Positions 17,801 through 24,732 of a DNA stretch of 33,651 nucleotides are shown piece by piece. Source of the stretch: JBDNDK01 sp046719185 (GTDB lineage Bacteria > Armatimonadota > UBA5829). Each line of letters begins with the position of its first letter. Positions within the stretch are counted from its first letter, which is position 1. The stretch spans positions 1 through 33,651 of the forward strand of contig JBDNDK010000002.1 in the NCBI GenBank assembly GCA_046719185.1, written 5' to 3'. Made by a program: the position numbers and the translations under genes. The notes below the pieces were generated by a model, which did not search any database, was not told the DNA's origin, and saw nothing but the letters and a program-made list of their open reading frames with translations.

Positions 17801-18398
17801 CCAAATCTTCATCAATCATTGCTCTCATGTCATCAAATGTGAGTTCCTCAATTTTTTGAACCTCAGAGCTAGTTCTGAAGCCATCAAAGAAATGCAGGAA
17901 AGGAATTCTGCTCTCTAAAGTTGCTTGTTGAGAGATTAATGCAAAATCCATACATTCTTGCACACTTGAAGAGCAAAGCATTGCAAAACCTGTCTGTCTG
18001 CAAGCCATAACATCACTATGGTCTCCAAAAATAGACAAAGCCTGACATGCAAGAGCTCTTGCAGATACATGGAAAACGGTTGGTGTTAACTCACCTGCTA
18101 TTTTATACATATTAGGTATCATCAGCAGTAAGCCTTGAGAAGCTGTGAAAGTAGTAGTGAGTGCACCAGTTGCAAGTGCTCCGTGAACGGCTCCAGAAGC
18201 ACCTCCTTCACTTTGCATTTCTACAACTGTTGGTATTGTTCCCCAAATGTTTTTTTGTCCTTTTGCACTCTTTTCATCAGAGATTTCACCCATTGTAGAG
18301 CTGGGTGTGATAGGGTAAATTGCTATGACCTCATTTGTTGCATGGGCCACATGTGCTACAGCTGCATTTCCATCGTAGCCTTCCATTCTTCGTGCCAT
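14817..18398 (-). CDS. nifJ: Pyruvate:ferredoxin (flavodoxin) oxidoreductase, single-chain
   Basis: Oxidatively decarboxylates pyruvate with CoA to acetyl-CoA and CO2 and reduces ferredoxin or flavodoxin. The 1193-residue single chain has all domains fused in the usual order: domain I (ATNEVIAIYPITPSSTMGE, residues about 20-40), domain II, the gamma-like domain (FFGLGADGTVGANKNSIKIIG, about 430-455), two [4Fe-4S] motifs (CIQCGFCSLYC near 695, CTGCGLCVQNC near 750) and the C-terminal ThDP domain (GGDGWAYDIGFGGLDHVIASG near 970-1000). The proximal cluster ligands are CSGC (near 828), GCSS (near 855) and a Cys in the ILCYAHCIAHG region (near 1085). GAGGT precedes the ATG by about 7 nt. recR ends 26 nt upstream, so the promoter is probably further upstream. 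The product is cytoplasmic and normally anaerobic. Confidence 0.97.
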   Translation of the reverse strand: MARRMEGYDGNAAVAHVAHATNEVIAIYPITPSSTMGEISDEKSAKGQKNIWGTIPTVVEMQSEGGASGAVHGALATGALTTTFTASQGLLLMIPNMYKIAGELTPTVFHVSARALACQALSIFGDHSDVMACRQTGFAMLCSSSVQECMDFALISQQATLESRIPFLHFFDGFRTSSEVQKIEELTFDDMRAMIDEDLVIAHKKRALSPDHPTISGTAQNPDVYFQGRETVNKFYEATPAIVQKTMDKFAKLIGRQYNLFDYVGAPDAEKVIVIMGSGCDTTHETVDYLNKQGEKVGLVKVRLYRPFSIKDFVKVLPASVKKIAVLDRTKEPGSLGEPLYLDVVAAIDEALRDGTAPFKSMPVVVGGRYGLGSKEFTPAMVKGVFDNLNSDAPMNHFAVGIEDDVTGKSIKYDKSFSTASSDVYRAMFFGLGADGTVGANKNSIKIIGDETDNYAQGYFVYDSKKAGSITVSHLRFGKNPIRSPYLIDKANFVACHNPTFLEKYDMLSKIEEGGTFLLTTPYSADEVWDTLPQEVQKQIIDKKVKFYVIDAINLAQNIGLGPRINIIMQTAFFKISEVIPVDQAIEAIRKAIKKTYGNKGEVIVEMNNKAVDAALDNIHEVKYPKKVTSSITMPPVVGDDAPEFVKTVTAEIIAGRGDDIPVSKMPADGRFPVGTTQYEKRNIAVEIPEWNEELCIQCGFCSLYCPHAAIRMKAYDESLLAGAPKTFKSTDGKAQIKGKKFTVQVAPEDCTGCGLCVQNCPAVEKDANKQPTGKKAINMVTQHPIRDRERENWNFFLSLPDEVPEGIKIDTVKGSQFLPALFEFSGACSGCGETPYVKLVSQLFGDRAIIANATGCSSIYGGNLPTTPYCTNKNGLGPAWSNSLFEDNAEFGFGFRLTIDKFNEYAIELLDKAVEIGCVSQSLADAIKNADQSSLEGIDAQRARVRELKESLKSECEVCKQLESVADYLVKKSVWIIGGDGWAYDIGFGGLDHVIASGRNVNLLVLDTEVYSNTGGQMSKSTPRAATAKFAAGGKPTGKKDLAMMAMSYGSVYVARVSLSNPAHLVKTMVEAEAYDGPSLILCYAHCIAHGINNTFGIEHQKNAVASGHWPLIRYNPDLAAKGENPLSLDSKPPTMDFADYAYAENRYKVLKKINPDAASKLMVLASEDTKKKFKFYEQLASLNINGNGNKE

Positions 18399-18424
18399 GT
18401 TCTAACCTCTATATATATATTTAT

Positions 18425-19021
18425 TTATAACTCTCGACGCCACTGAAGCGCCTTGATTAGTGTAGGCTGATCAGCATAGTCTATGTCTGAACCAACGGGC
18501 ATTCCGTATGCTATTCTTGACACTTTTAGACCCATAGGCTTAATCAGACCAGCGATATACATTGCTGTTGCATCCCCTTCAATAGTGGGATTTGTAGCAA
18601 GAATTACCTCTTGTATTTTACCTTCATTTATTCGTGCTAAAAGCTCTTTAATCTTCAGCATTTCAGGTGTAATTCCATCCATAGGGGATATCAGTCCACC
18701 TAATACATGATATTGACCTCTAAACTCATTTGTTTTTTCCATAGCCACAACATCTTTTGGTTCTGCTACCACACATATAATAGATTCATCTCTTCTTGGA
18801 TCTGTACATATTTCACATTTTTCTACATCTGTGTAGTTGAAGCAAATAGGGCATTGGGTGATATGGTGTTTTACATCTGCAATAGCATTAGCTAAATTTT
18901 TAGCCTCATCCTCAGAAATTCTGAGAATATAAAAAGCCAGTCTCTGAGCTGATTTAGGACCAATTCCCGGTAGTTTCTCAAATTCTGCCACTAAGCGGGC
19001 TAGCGGTTTTGCATATTGCAT
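18425..19021 (-). CDS. recR: Recombination mediator RecR
   Basis: Works with RecF and RecO to load RecA at gaps. Helix-hairpin-helix LPGIGPKSAQRLAFYIL, a four-Cys zinc finger (CPIC...CEIC, about residues 57-72), and a Toprim domain with VVAEPKDVVAMEKT, YHVLGGLISPMDGI and ATNPTIEGDATAMYI are all present. Start chosen at ATG 19021, giving 198 residues, the classic RecR length, with MQYAKPLARL like known N-termini. The longer frame from GTG 19048 has no ribosome site. A short purine stretch (agga) lies 11 nt before the chosen ATG. It is first in the recR-PFOR-DHOD-like series; recR more often follows dnaX and ybaB. Confidence 0.96.
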   Translation of the reverse strand: MQYAKPLARLVAEFEKLPGIGPKSAQRLAFYILRISEDEAKNLANAIADVKHHITQCPICFNYTDVEKCEICTDPRRDESIICVVAEPKDVVAMEKTNEFRGQYHVLGGLISPMDGITPEMLKIKELLARINEGKIQEVILATNPTIEGDATAMYIAGLIKPMGLKVSRIAYGMPVGSDIDYADQPTLIKALQWRREL

Positions 19022-19054
19022 ATATTTAACACATTCCTGAGTACACACAAATAG

Positions 19055-19123
19055 TGGCGGAGACTATTCTCCGCCATCATAATTTGCCGCATCATTGACG
19101 GTAAAATGTTGACTCTAAACATT
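19055..19123 (-). promoter_or_regulatory. Consecutive hairpins upstream of recR
   Basis: A perfect 9-bp GC-rich stem (tggcggaga 19055-19063 / tctccgcca 19068-19076, 4-nt loop) and a 6-bp stem (aatgtt 19105-19110 / aacatt 19118-19123) lie between the membrane-protein gene and recR. The GC-rich stem is about 35 nt from the recR start and lacks a T-tract on the minus strand, so it is a leader or processing hairpin, or a weak terminator. Confidence 0.45.
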
Positions 19124-19154
19124 ATACCAAAAAAAACAATACTTTTGAAGTGAT

Positions 19155-19538
19155 TTATTTTTGTTTTTTGTCTATGTCTACCATACTAATACTTGCTAAT
19201 GCTTCAAGCATTTCATTATTATCAAATCCATTTGAAGAGTTTGGTTTAGGTATGGGGATAGAATCATTTGCCTTATCTGGCTCTTTTTCAGTCGCAGTAA
19301 ATTCTCCCAGAAATAATGCAATCATTCCACACAAAATACCAGTGCAGCCTGCCAAAAATGGTAAACTTTTGCCAACTCTCATAATATCACTAGTTAATAA
19401 TGCAAATCCCAGTGCTAATATTGCATAGCCAATTAATGATTGAGATTTTCTCTTCCAATACTTACCTGCCAGCAATAATGCTAAAAAAGCAGCAATACCT
19501 GCACTAACCGCATTTGCCATCCATTCCTCAGTTATCAT
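19155..19538 (-). CDS. Small multi-pass membrane protein, unknown function
   Basis: 127 residues with probably three transmembrane segments (about residues 9-24, 34-50 and 60-80) and a hydrophilic C-terminal tail of about 45 residues rich in Pro, Asn, Asp and Lys. A strong AGGAGGT site sits about 7 nt before ATG 19538, which supports the start. There is no recognisable family motif. It precedes recR by 133 nt on the same strand; hairpins lie between them. Its function cannot be inferred from this context. Confidence 0.7.
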   Translation of the reverse strand: MITEEWMANAVSAGIAAFLALLLAGKYWKRKSQSLIGYAILALGFALLTSDIMRVGKSLPFLAGCTGILCGMIALFLGEFTATEKEPDKANDSIPIPKPNSSNGFDNNEMLEALASISMVDIDKKQK

Positions 19539-19653
19539 ATTTATAACCTCCTATTTTATAATTAAGAAATTCTTTTTAAATAAGATATATTATAAATACA
19601 TCTCTATTATAGCCACATTCCAAAAATATTCTTAGGTGTCTTTCTAAAATATC

Positions 19654-19682
19654 TTGACCTAAATAATCACGTTTGTTATAAT
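19654..19682 (+). promoter_or_regulatory. Near-consensus promoter of the tRNA-Lys gene
   Basis: TTGACC (19654-19659), 17-nt spacer, TATAAT (19677-19682). The expected start near 19689-19690 gives a 5' leader of only about 10 nt before the mature tRNA. Confidence 0.85.
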
Positions 19683-19699
19683 ATCCTTCGGTAGGCAGC

Positions 19700-19774
19700 G
19701 GGCTAGTAACTCAGGGGTAGAGTAACGCCCTTTTAAGGCGTGAGTCGTGGGTTCGAATCCCACCTAGCCTACCA
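19700..19774 (+). tRNA. tRNA-Lys (anticodon UUU), CCA encoded
   Basis: A full cloverleaf can be drawn by hand. The acceptor gggctag pairs with ctagcct, with G1-U72 as a wobble. The D stem is actc/gagt, the anticodon stem acgcc/ggcgt around loop cttttaa (anticodon TTT), the variable loop has 5 nt, and the T arm is gtggg-ttcgaat-cccac. Discriminator A73 is followed by an encoded CCA. The gene is single, with its own promoter, between the divergent small membrane protein and rex. Confidence 0.96.
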
Positions 19775-19867
19775 TTTAATAAAAATCTCCCATATAATAT
19801 ATTAAACCTTCACTGAGTATATTCCTCTATTGAAATAATTTTCATTTGGTTTAAAATTTAATTTACT

Positions 19868-20494
19868 TTAGTCTGGTATATGGTATGAAAGCACTGCCAG
19901 TTCTTTTACAAAATCTACATTTCTTACTTTTATCTCATCTGGCAATTTAAGGGCAATAGGGGCAAAATTTAGTATAGTGGAAACTCCAGCTTTTACCAAA
20001 GTTTCAGCAACTTTCTGAGCAGAGTTTGCAGGGACACATATTATTCCTATCCTTGCTTGCAGTTTTTTATTTTCATCTATTAAAGAATCAATATTTTTTA
20101 CTGTCAGATCCCATAATGTTTGCCCAATTTTATTTGCTGAGCTGTCAAATACAGCAACTATTCTGAAACCTTCTGATTTTAATGCCGGATATCCAGCAAG
20201 TGCAGACCCAAGATTTCCAGCACCTACAAGCAATACTGGCTGTGTATTATGAAGTTTTAATATTTCATTAATCTTACAATATAATTCGTCTACATTATAT
20301 CCAATGCCTGGTCTGCCAAATTCTCCAAAATATGATAGGTCTTTTCTGAACTGAGCAGCATTAATACCTGTTTTTTCTTCAACATCAGTTGATGATATTG
20401 TATCAACAGACCTATTTTTTAGATCCTTTAAAATTGCATGATAGGTGGCAAGCCTTTCAAGTGTCGGCATTGGCACTTTAGATTGTTCAGGCAT
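19868..20494 (-). CDS. rex: Redox-sensing transcriptional repressor Rex
   Basis: NADH/NAD+-sensing repressor; NAD+ favours operator binding and NADH releases it, inducing fermentative and respiratory genes. It has an N-terminal winged helix (TLERLATYHAIL, then SSTDVEEKTGINAAQFRKDL and SYFGEFGRPGIGYNV) and a Rossmann domain with VLLVGAGNLGSALAGY and VAVFDSS. Start chosen at ATG 20494 (208 residues), with GAGGG 9 nt upstream; a longer frame from TTG 20539 has no site and overlaps the predicted promoter. It is monocistronic and divergent from rpsO. Likely targets here are the pyruvate-oxidising genes; the only operator-like dyad found is at pdhA. Confidence 0.96.
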   Translation of the reverse strand: MPEQSKVPMPTLERLATYHAILKDLKNRSVDTISSTDVEEKTGINAAQFRKDLSYFGEFGRPGIGYNVDELYCKINEILKLHNTQPVLLVGAGNLGSALAGYPALKSEGFRIVAVFDSSANKIGQTLWDLTVKNIDSLIDENKKLQARIGIICVPANSAQKVAETLVKAGVSTILNFAPIALKLPDEIKVRNVDFVKELAVLSYHIPD

Positions 20495-20539
20495 TAAACA
20501 GCACCCTCTGTGAAGAGTATTTTTATTGGTAATTAGCAA

Positions 20540-20569
20540 AGTATATCAAATCATCTTGCTTGCCTGCAA
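20540..20569 (-). promoter_or_regulatory. Candidate rex promoter
   Basis: On the minus strand TTGCAG (20569-20564), an 18-nt spacer and TATACT (20545-20540) would start transcription near 20533, leaving a leader of about 39 nt with a good ribosome site. Prediction from hexamers only. Confidence 0.45.
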
Positions 20570-20730
20570 GAAAAAAGTTAAAATGAAAGGTACGTACTAT
20601 TATATATTATATAGTGGTTGATTTTAGAGGCTATTGTATGTTAAACTTTTAAGACTTAGCAATACTATATGGTATAAGAAATATTGTATGTAATACTTAT
20701 TGTTTATTAGATAGCTTTTCTGTTTTCAGG

Positions 20731-20797
20731 ATAGCAAAAAATAGACAAAGGAGTCGATATATCGGTCAGAAGAACTGACCTTGTTGCTATTGGGAGG
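20731..20797 (+). promoter_or_regulatory. Structured rpsO leader, candidate S15 autoregulatory site
   Basis: atagcaa (20731-20737) pairs with ttgctat (20784-20790). The enclosed part has a perfect 6-bp hairpin ggtcag/ctgacc (20764-20769/20775-20780) and the palindrome cgatatatcg (20755-20764). The outer right arm ends 1 nt before the GGGAGG of rpsO (20792-20797), so folding would affect ribosome access. S15 represses its own mRNA through leader structures in several bacteria; that this one does is inferred. Confidence 0.45.
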
Positions 20798-20805
20798 TAA
20801 ATAAT

Positions 20806-21075
20806 TTGGCTCTGCTTAAAGAAAATAAGTCTGAGATTATTGAAAACTTTAAAACACATGAAGGCGATACTGGTTCTCCAGAAGTTCAGATTGCATTGCT
20901 CACATCTAGAATTAATCAATTGACAGAGCATTTGAAACAACACAAAAAAGATCATCACTCTCGTCGTGGCCTTTTGATGCTTGTTGGTCAGAGAAGAAGA
21001 CTTCTGAATTATCTAAGCAATAACGACATTGAAAGATACAGAAGTATTGTCGCTAAACTTGGCCTAAGACGATAG
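20806..21075 (+). CDS. rpsO: 30S ribosomal protein S15
   Basis: Primary 16S-binding protein of the small-subunit central domain. 89 residues, the exact family length, with the diagnostic HEGDTGSPEVQIALLTSRI and HSRRGLLMLVGQRRRLLNYL segments. The start is TTG at 20806, 8 nt after GGGAGG; no ATG alternative gives the N-terminal residues. The non-ATG start and structured leader suggest controlled translation. pnp begins 17 nt after the stop, the widespread rpsO-pnp pairing. Confidence 0.98.
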   Translation: MALLKENKSEIIENFKTHEGDTGSPEVQIALLTSRINQLTEHLKQHKKDHHSRRGLLMLVGQRRRLLNYLSNNDIERYRSIVAKLGLRR

Positions 21076-21092
21076 GAGTAAATTAATACATA

Positions 21093-23312
21093 ATGCCGAT
21101 AAATAGATATGAAACAGAGCTTGCCGGAAAAAAAATCATCATCGAACAAGGGAAGATAGCAAATCAGGCAAATGGTGCTGTTTGGCTTACTTGTGGAGAT
21201 ACAATAGTAATGGCTACAGCTACTATGAGTGCTGAACCTAAAGAAGGAATAGATTTTTTTCCTTTAATGGTTGATTATGAAGAGAGAAAATATGCAGTTG
21301 GCAAAATACCTGGGGGATTTGTAAAAAGAGGTGGAAGACCATCAGAGAAAGCGATTCTCACTGCAAGGCTCATAGATAGACCTATAAGACCTCTCTTTTC
21401 AGAAGGCATGAGAAATGAAGTGCAGATAATTGCAATGCCTCTTTCTATGGAGCTTGAAGTGCCTGCTGATATACTATGCCTAAATGCAGCCTCTGCCGCA
21501 CTTGCTATTTCTGATATTCCTTGGAACGGTCCTATTGGTGCTGTTAGAGTTTGCAAGGTTGATGGTGAGCTTGTGATGATGCCGTCAATTGAGCAGATAC
21601 AAAATTCTGAATTTGAACTTGTTATTGCTGGTGTTGACGGCAAGATGCTTGAAATTGAGTTTGAGGGCAACGAAATCCCTGAAGATGAGCTTGAAGAAGC
21701 ACTTGAATTTGCACATAAAGGAATAGATGTTCTTGTTGAATTCCAAAGAAAAATGGTGGAACAGTTTGGTAAGCCTAAGGCTGCTGTTCCTATGATTGTT
21801 CCTGATGCCGATCTTATGGAAGAAATATCACAAAAAATTATTCCTGAGATTCAAAATGCCATTAGAAACCCTGTAAATGCGGGTAAGGAAAGTGCTATAT
21901 TTGAACTCAAAGAGAATCTTAAAATAAGGCTTTCTGAAGAGTATCCGGATAATGTAGATGAAATAGGGGATATTTTAGAAAAAGTAATCAAGAAACAAGT
22001 AAGAAAAATGATTCTTGATGAAAATGCAAGACCTGATGGGCGAGCTATTGATGAAATAAGACCTTTGAGTGCAGAAGTTGGATTGCTTCCAAGAGTACAT
22101 GGTTCTGGATTATTCTCAAGAGGGCAAACTCAGGTTTTAACTACAGTAACACTTGGTTCACTTGATGACAGCCAAACAGTAGATAATCTTGAAGAAGATT
22201 CTGAAAAGAGATTTATGCACTACTACAATTTCCCTCCATTTAGTGTAGGTGAAGCCAAGCCTTTAAGAGGTGCAGGAAGAAGAGAAATAGGTCATGGTGC
22301 ATTGGCTGAAAAAGCTTTAAGACCAATGATTCCGGACCAAAATGATTTCCCTTATGCGATGCTTCTTACTTCTGAGGTTTTAGAATCAAACGGTTCAACA
22401 TCAATGGCTAGCACTTGTGGATGCACTCTTGCCTTAATGGATGCAGGTGTTCCAATTAAACAGCCTGTTGCTGGTATATCTATAGGACTAGTTTCTGATG
22501 AGACTAGAAAAGTGCTGCTTACAGATATTATGGGTCTTGAGGATTTTACTGGTGATATGGACTTTAAGGTTGCCGGCACTGTTAATGGAATCACAGCGAT
22601 TCAAGTTGATACAAAAACTCAAGGATTAGATAAAGATGTTGTATCTGGAGCTTTAGCAAGGGCAAAAGAAGCAAGATTTAAAATACTTGATGTTATACAT
22701 TCTGCTATTCCTGCTGTAAATGAAAAACTTAGCCCGTACGCTCCTAGAGTGTATGTGGTTGTAATACATCCTGATAAAATTGGAGATATCATTGGTCCTG
22801 GTGGAAAAGTGATAAAGAAAATTGAAGCCGAGACAGGTGCTAAACTTGATATTGAGCAAGATGGACATGTATATATCACCTCTCCAGATGCTGCTGGTGG
22901 TGAGAAAGCTAAGAAAATAGTTGAAGATATCACAAGAGAAGTTGCTGTTGGTGAAGTTTATACAGGAAAAGTAACAAGAATTGAGTCTTTTGGTGCTTTT
23001 GTTGAGTTCCTTCCGGGAAGAGATGGCTTGGTTCACATATCTCAGCTTGCAAATGAGAGAGTAAACAGAACAGAAGATGTATGTTCTATTGGTGATGAGA
23101 TGCTTGTTAAGGTCATTGAAATTGGAGATGATGGCAAAATAAGGCTCACCAGAAAAGGTATTCTTGAGAATGGTGCAGATGTTATTTCTTCTCAATCAAG
23201 AGGTAGAAGTGGCGGAAACGATTTCCGTGACTCAGATAGAGGAAGAGTGTCTAGGGGCAATAAATCATCTGATGATGAATTCCCAAAAGCAAAATTTAGA
23301 CCAAAAAGATAA
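21093..23312 (+). CDS. pnp: Polyribonucleotide nucleotidyltransferase (PNPase)
   Basis: Phosphate-dependent 3'-5' exoribonuclease, trimeric, acting in mRNA decay. 739 residues: two RNase PH domains with an all-helical linker (first domain ends near residue 215; second spans about 310-540 and includes GSGLFSRGQTQVLTTVTLGS and the FMHYYNFPPFSVGE segment), KH domain (GDIIGPGGKVIKKIEAETGA, about 565-585), S1 domain (about 617-690) and an Arg/Ser/Asp-rich disordered tail. The only usable start is ATG 21093, because a stop lies in frame at 21084; its AGGAG is 14 nt away, which is unusually far, so coupling to rpsO translation may help. Confidence 0.98.
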   Translation: MPINRYETELAGKKIIIEQGKIANQANGAVWLTCGDTIVMATATMSAEPKEGIDFFPLMVDYEERKYAVGKIPGGFVKRGGRPSEKAILTARLIDRPIRPLFSEGMRNEVQIIAMPLSMELEVPADILCLNAASAALAISDIPWNGPIGAVRVCKVDGELVMMPSIEQIQNSEFELVIAGVDGKMLEIEFEGNEIPEDELEEALEFAHKGIDVLVEFQRKMVEQFGKPKAAVPMIVPDADLMEEISQKIIPEIQNAIRNPVNAGKESAIFELKENLKIRLSEEYPDNVDEIGDILEKVIKKQVRKMILDENARPDGRAIDEIRPLSAEVGLLPRVHGSGLFSRGQTQVLTTVTLGSLDDSQTVDNLEEDSEKRFMHYYNFPPFSVGEAKPLRGAGRREIGHGALAEKALRPMIPDQNDFPYAMLLTSEVLESNGSTSMASTCGCTLALMDAGVPIKQPVAGISIGLVSDETRKVLLTDIMGLEDFTGDMDFKVAGTVNGITAIQVDTKTQGLDKDVVSGALARAKEARFKILDVIHSAIPAVNEKLSPYAPRVYVVVIHPDKIGDIIGPGGKVIKKIEAETGAKLDIEQDGHVYITSPDAAGGEKAKKIVEDITREVAVGEVYTGKVTRIESFGAFVEFLPGRDGLVHISQLANERVNRTEDVCSIGDEMLVKVIEIGDDGKIRLTRKGILENGADVISSQSRGRSGGNDFRDSDRGRVSRGNKSSDDEFPKAKFRPKR

Positions 23313-23373
23313 TACATACTATAATATCTAAAAAGCAAAAGTAACTATGTAAGCTAATTGAATAGCAATGACT

Positions 23374-23425
23374 ACCACTGCAGATGGATGCTTCTTATAA
23401 AAAGAGTTGCACTGCAGTGGTTTTT
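23374..23425 (+). terminator. Terminator after pnp
   Basis: accactgcag (23374-23383) and ctgcagtggt (23412-23421) form a perfect 10-bp stem; the loop region can pair further (tgc...gca plus A/T pairs), and TTTTT follows at 23421-23425. It separates rpsO-pnp from the M16 peptidase gene, which starts 19 nt later. Confidence 0.8.
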
Positions 23426-23443
23426 AATATTATGAGGATATAA

Positions 23444-24682
23444 ATGACATCTGAGTCTTCAATAAGTAAGACAGTTCTAAACAATGGAATAAGAGTGCTC
23501 ACTGAAAAAGTGGGATATGTAGAATCTGTTTCTATAGGAATATGGGTAGTTGTTGGATCCAGAGATGAGGATGCAAAATCAAATGGTATAAGTCATTTTT
23601 GTGAGCATTTATTTTTTAAGGGAACAGAAAAAAGATCTGCTGCTCAGATAGCAGACGAAATGGATTGCATGGGAGCACACTTGAATGCTTTTACAGATAA
23701 AGAATTTACTTGTTTTTATGTGAAGGCACTTAGAGAATACATTCATCAAGCAATGGACATAATGTCTGATATGATACTAAATTCTGTTTTTGATAAAACA
23801 GAAATTGAGAGAGAAAAGAATGTTGTAATTGAGGAAATAAAAAGGCATGATGACACTCCAGAAGATCAGGTGCATGATATTGTTGCTCAAACCTTGTGGA
23901 AAGATCATCCATTAGGCAGAAGTGTTATTGGCACAACAGATGTAATAAGTAATATAAATAGAGAAACTATAGTAAACTATATAAATAGATATTACAGACC
24001 CAATTCTATTGTAATTGCAGCTGCTGGAAATCTTGAGCATCAGGAAATTGTTGATTTGGTTTCTAAGTATTTCAGCAATCTTTCAGGAAAAAGACCAGAA
24101 AGAGAGCCAATTAAAATACAGCTTAACCCGGAAAAAAAGATTATAAAAAAGTCCACAGAACAAGTTCATTTTTGTATGTCGGCAAATGGATGTTCTCAGC
24201 ATGATAAAAGAAAATACTCACTTGCTGCTATTGATGCAATATTGGGTGGCAGTATGAGCTCAAGGCTCTTTCAGGAAATAAGAGAAAAAAGAGGATTGGT
24301 TTATTCTATTGGTTCCTATGCATCATCATATAATGAAGCTGGTATGTTTGTTATATATGGTGGCACTGGTCCAAAGAGTTATCCAACCGTGATGGAGCTT
24401 ACTAGAGAAGAAATTTCAAAATTGGGTAAGTATGGTATATCTGATTCTGAGCTTTTAAGAGCAAAAAATCAGATTAGAGGTGCTTTGGTGATGGGACAGG
24501 AGAGTATGTCTAATAGAATGAGCCGACTTGCAAAAAGTGAGCTTTATTTTGATAGAATTATAAGACTTGATGATATACTTACTGAGATTGAAAATGTTTC
24601 AAGAGATGATGTTGCTTATTTGGCAAAAGATCTCACAAACTCAGATGGCTTTGCAGAAGTTGCAATAGGACCATTCAAATAA
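23444..24682 (+). CDS. M16 family zinc metallopeptidase
   Basis: Pitrilysin/processing-peptidase family member, like B. subtilis MlpA (YmxG), which also sits downstream of pnp. The zinc motif HFCEH is at residues 51-55 and the distal ligand Glu at 130-131 (VVIEEI), the expected spacing of about 76. The 412 residues contain both homologous halves: the catalytic N-terminal half and the C-terminal half with GGSMSSRLFQEIREKRGLVYS, the R/Y-containing substrate-binding motif. The catalytic side therefore looks intact. GAGG lies 6 nt before the ATG. There is no signal peptide, so it is likely cytoplasmic. The substrate is unknown. Confidence 0.93.
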   Translation: MTSESSISKTVLNNGIRVLTEKVGYVESVSIGIWVVVGSRDEDAKSNGISHFCEHLFFKGTEKRSAAQIADEMDCMGAHLNAFTDKEFTCFYVKALREYIHQAMDIMSDMILNSVFDKTEIEREKNVVIEEIKRHDDTPEDQVHDIVAQTLWKDHPLGRSVIGTTDVISNINRETIVNYINRYYRPNSIVIAAAGNLEHQEIVDLVSKYFSNLSGKRPEREPIKIQLNPEKKIIKKSTEQVHFCMSANGCSQHDKRKYSLAAIDAILGGSMSSRLFQEIREKRGLVYSIGSYASSYNEAGMFVIYGGTGPKSYPTVMELTREEISKLGKYGISDSELLRAKNQIRGALVMGQESMSNRMSRLAKSELYFDRIIRLDDILTEIENVSRDDVAYLAKDLTNSDGFAEVAIGPFK

Positions 24683-24732
24683 TTCACAATTTTATTTAAA
24701 TAATAGTTGATTGAATTGATTAGGAGTTAAGA

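Larger units (their letters stand above)
20495..20805. other. Divergent rex-rpsO intergenic region
   Basis: About 311 nt without a protein gene. It holds a candidate rex promoter on minus and the structured rpsO leader on plus. A possible extended -10 (tggtataag, near 20673) might serve rpsO. The 8-bp palindrome gtacgtac (20590-20597) is also here. I find no clear Rex operator (TTGTTAA- or TTGTGAA-type dyad) in it. Confidence 0.5.

Noticed and set aside
19022..19048. N-terminal extension of RecR from GTG 19048
   Set aside because: No ribosome site; the ATG at 19021 gives exactly the usual 198 residues and N-terminus.
20495..20539. N-terminal extension of Rex from TTG 20539
   Set aside because: No ribosome site, and it overlaps the predicted promoter; ATG 20494 has GAGGG at good distance.
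20540..20720. Rex autoregulatory operator upstream of rex
   Set aside because: No TTGTTAA- or TTGTGAA-type dyad of 18-20 bp found in the region.
22653..23195. 180-residue minus-strand frame inside pnp
   Set aside because: Antisense shadow of the KH/S1 part of PNPase; low-complexity Asn/Ser/Phe composition.
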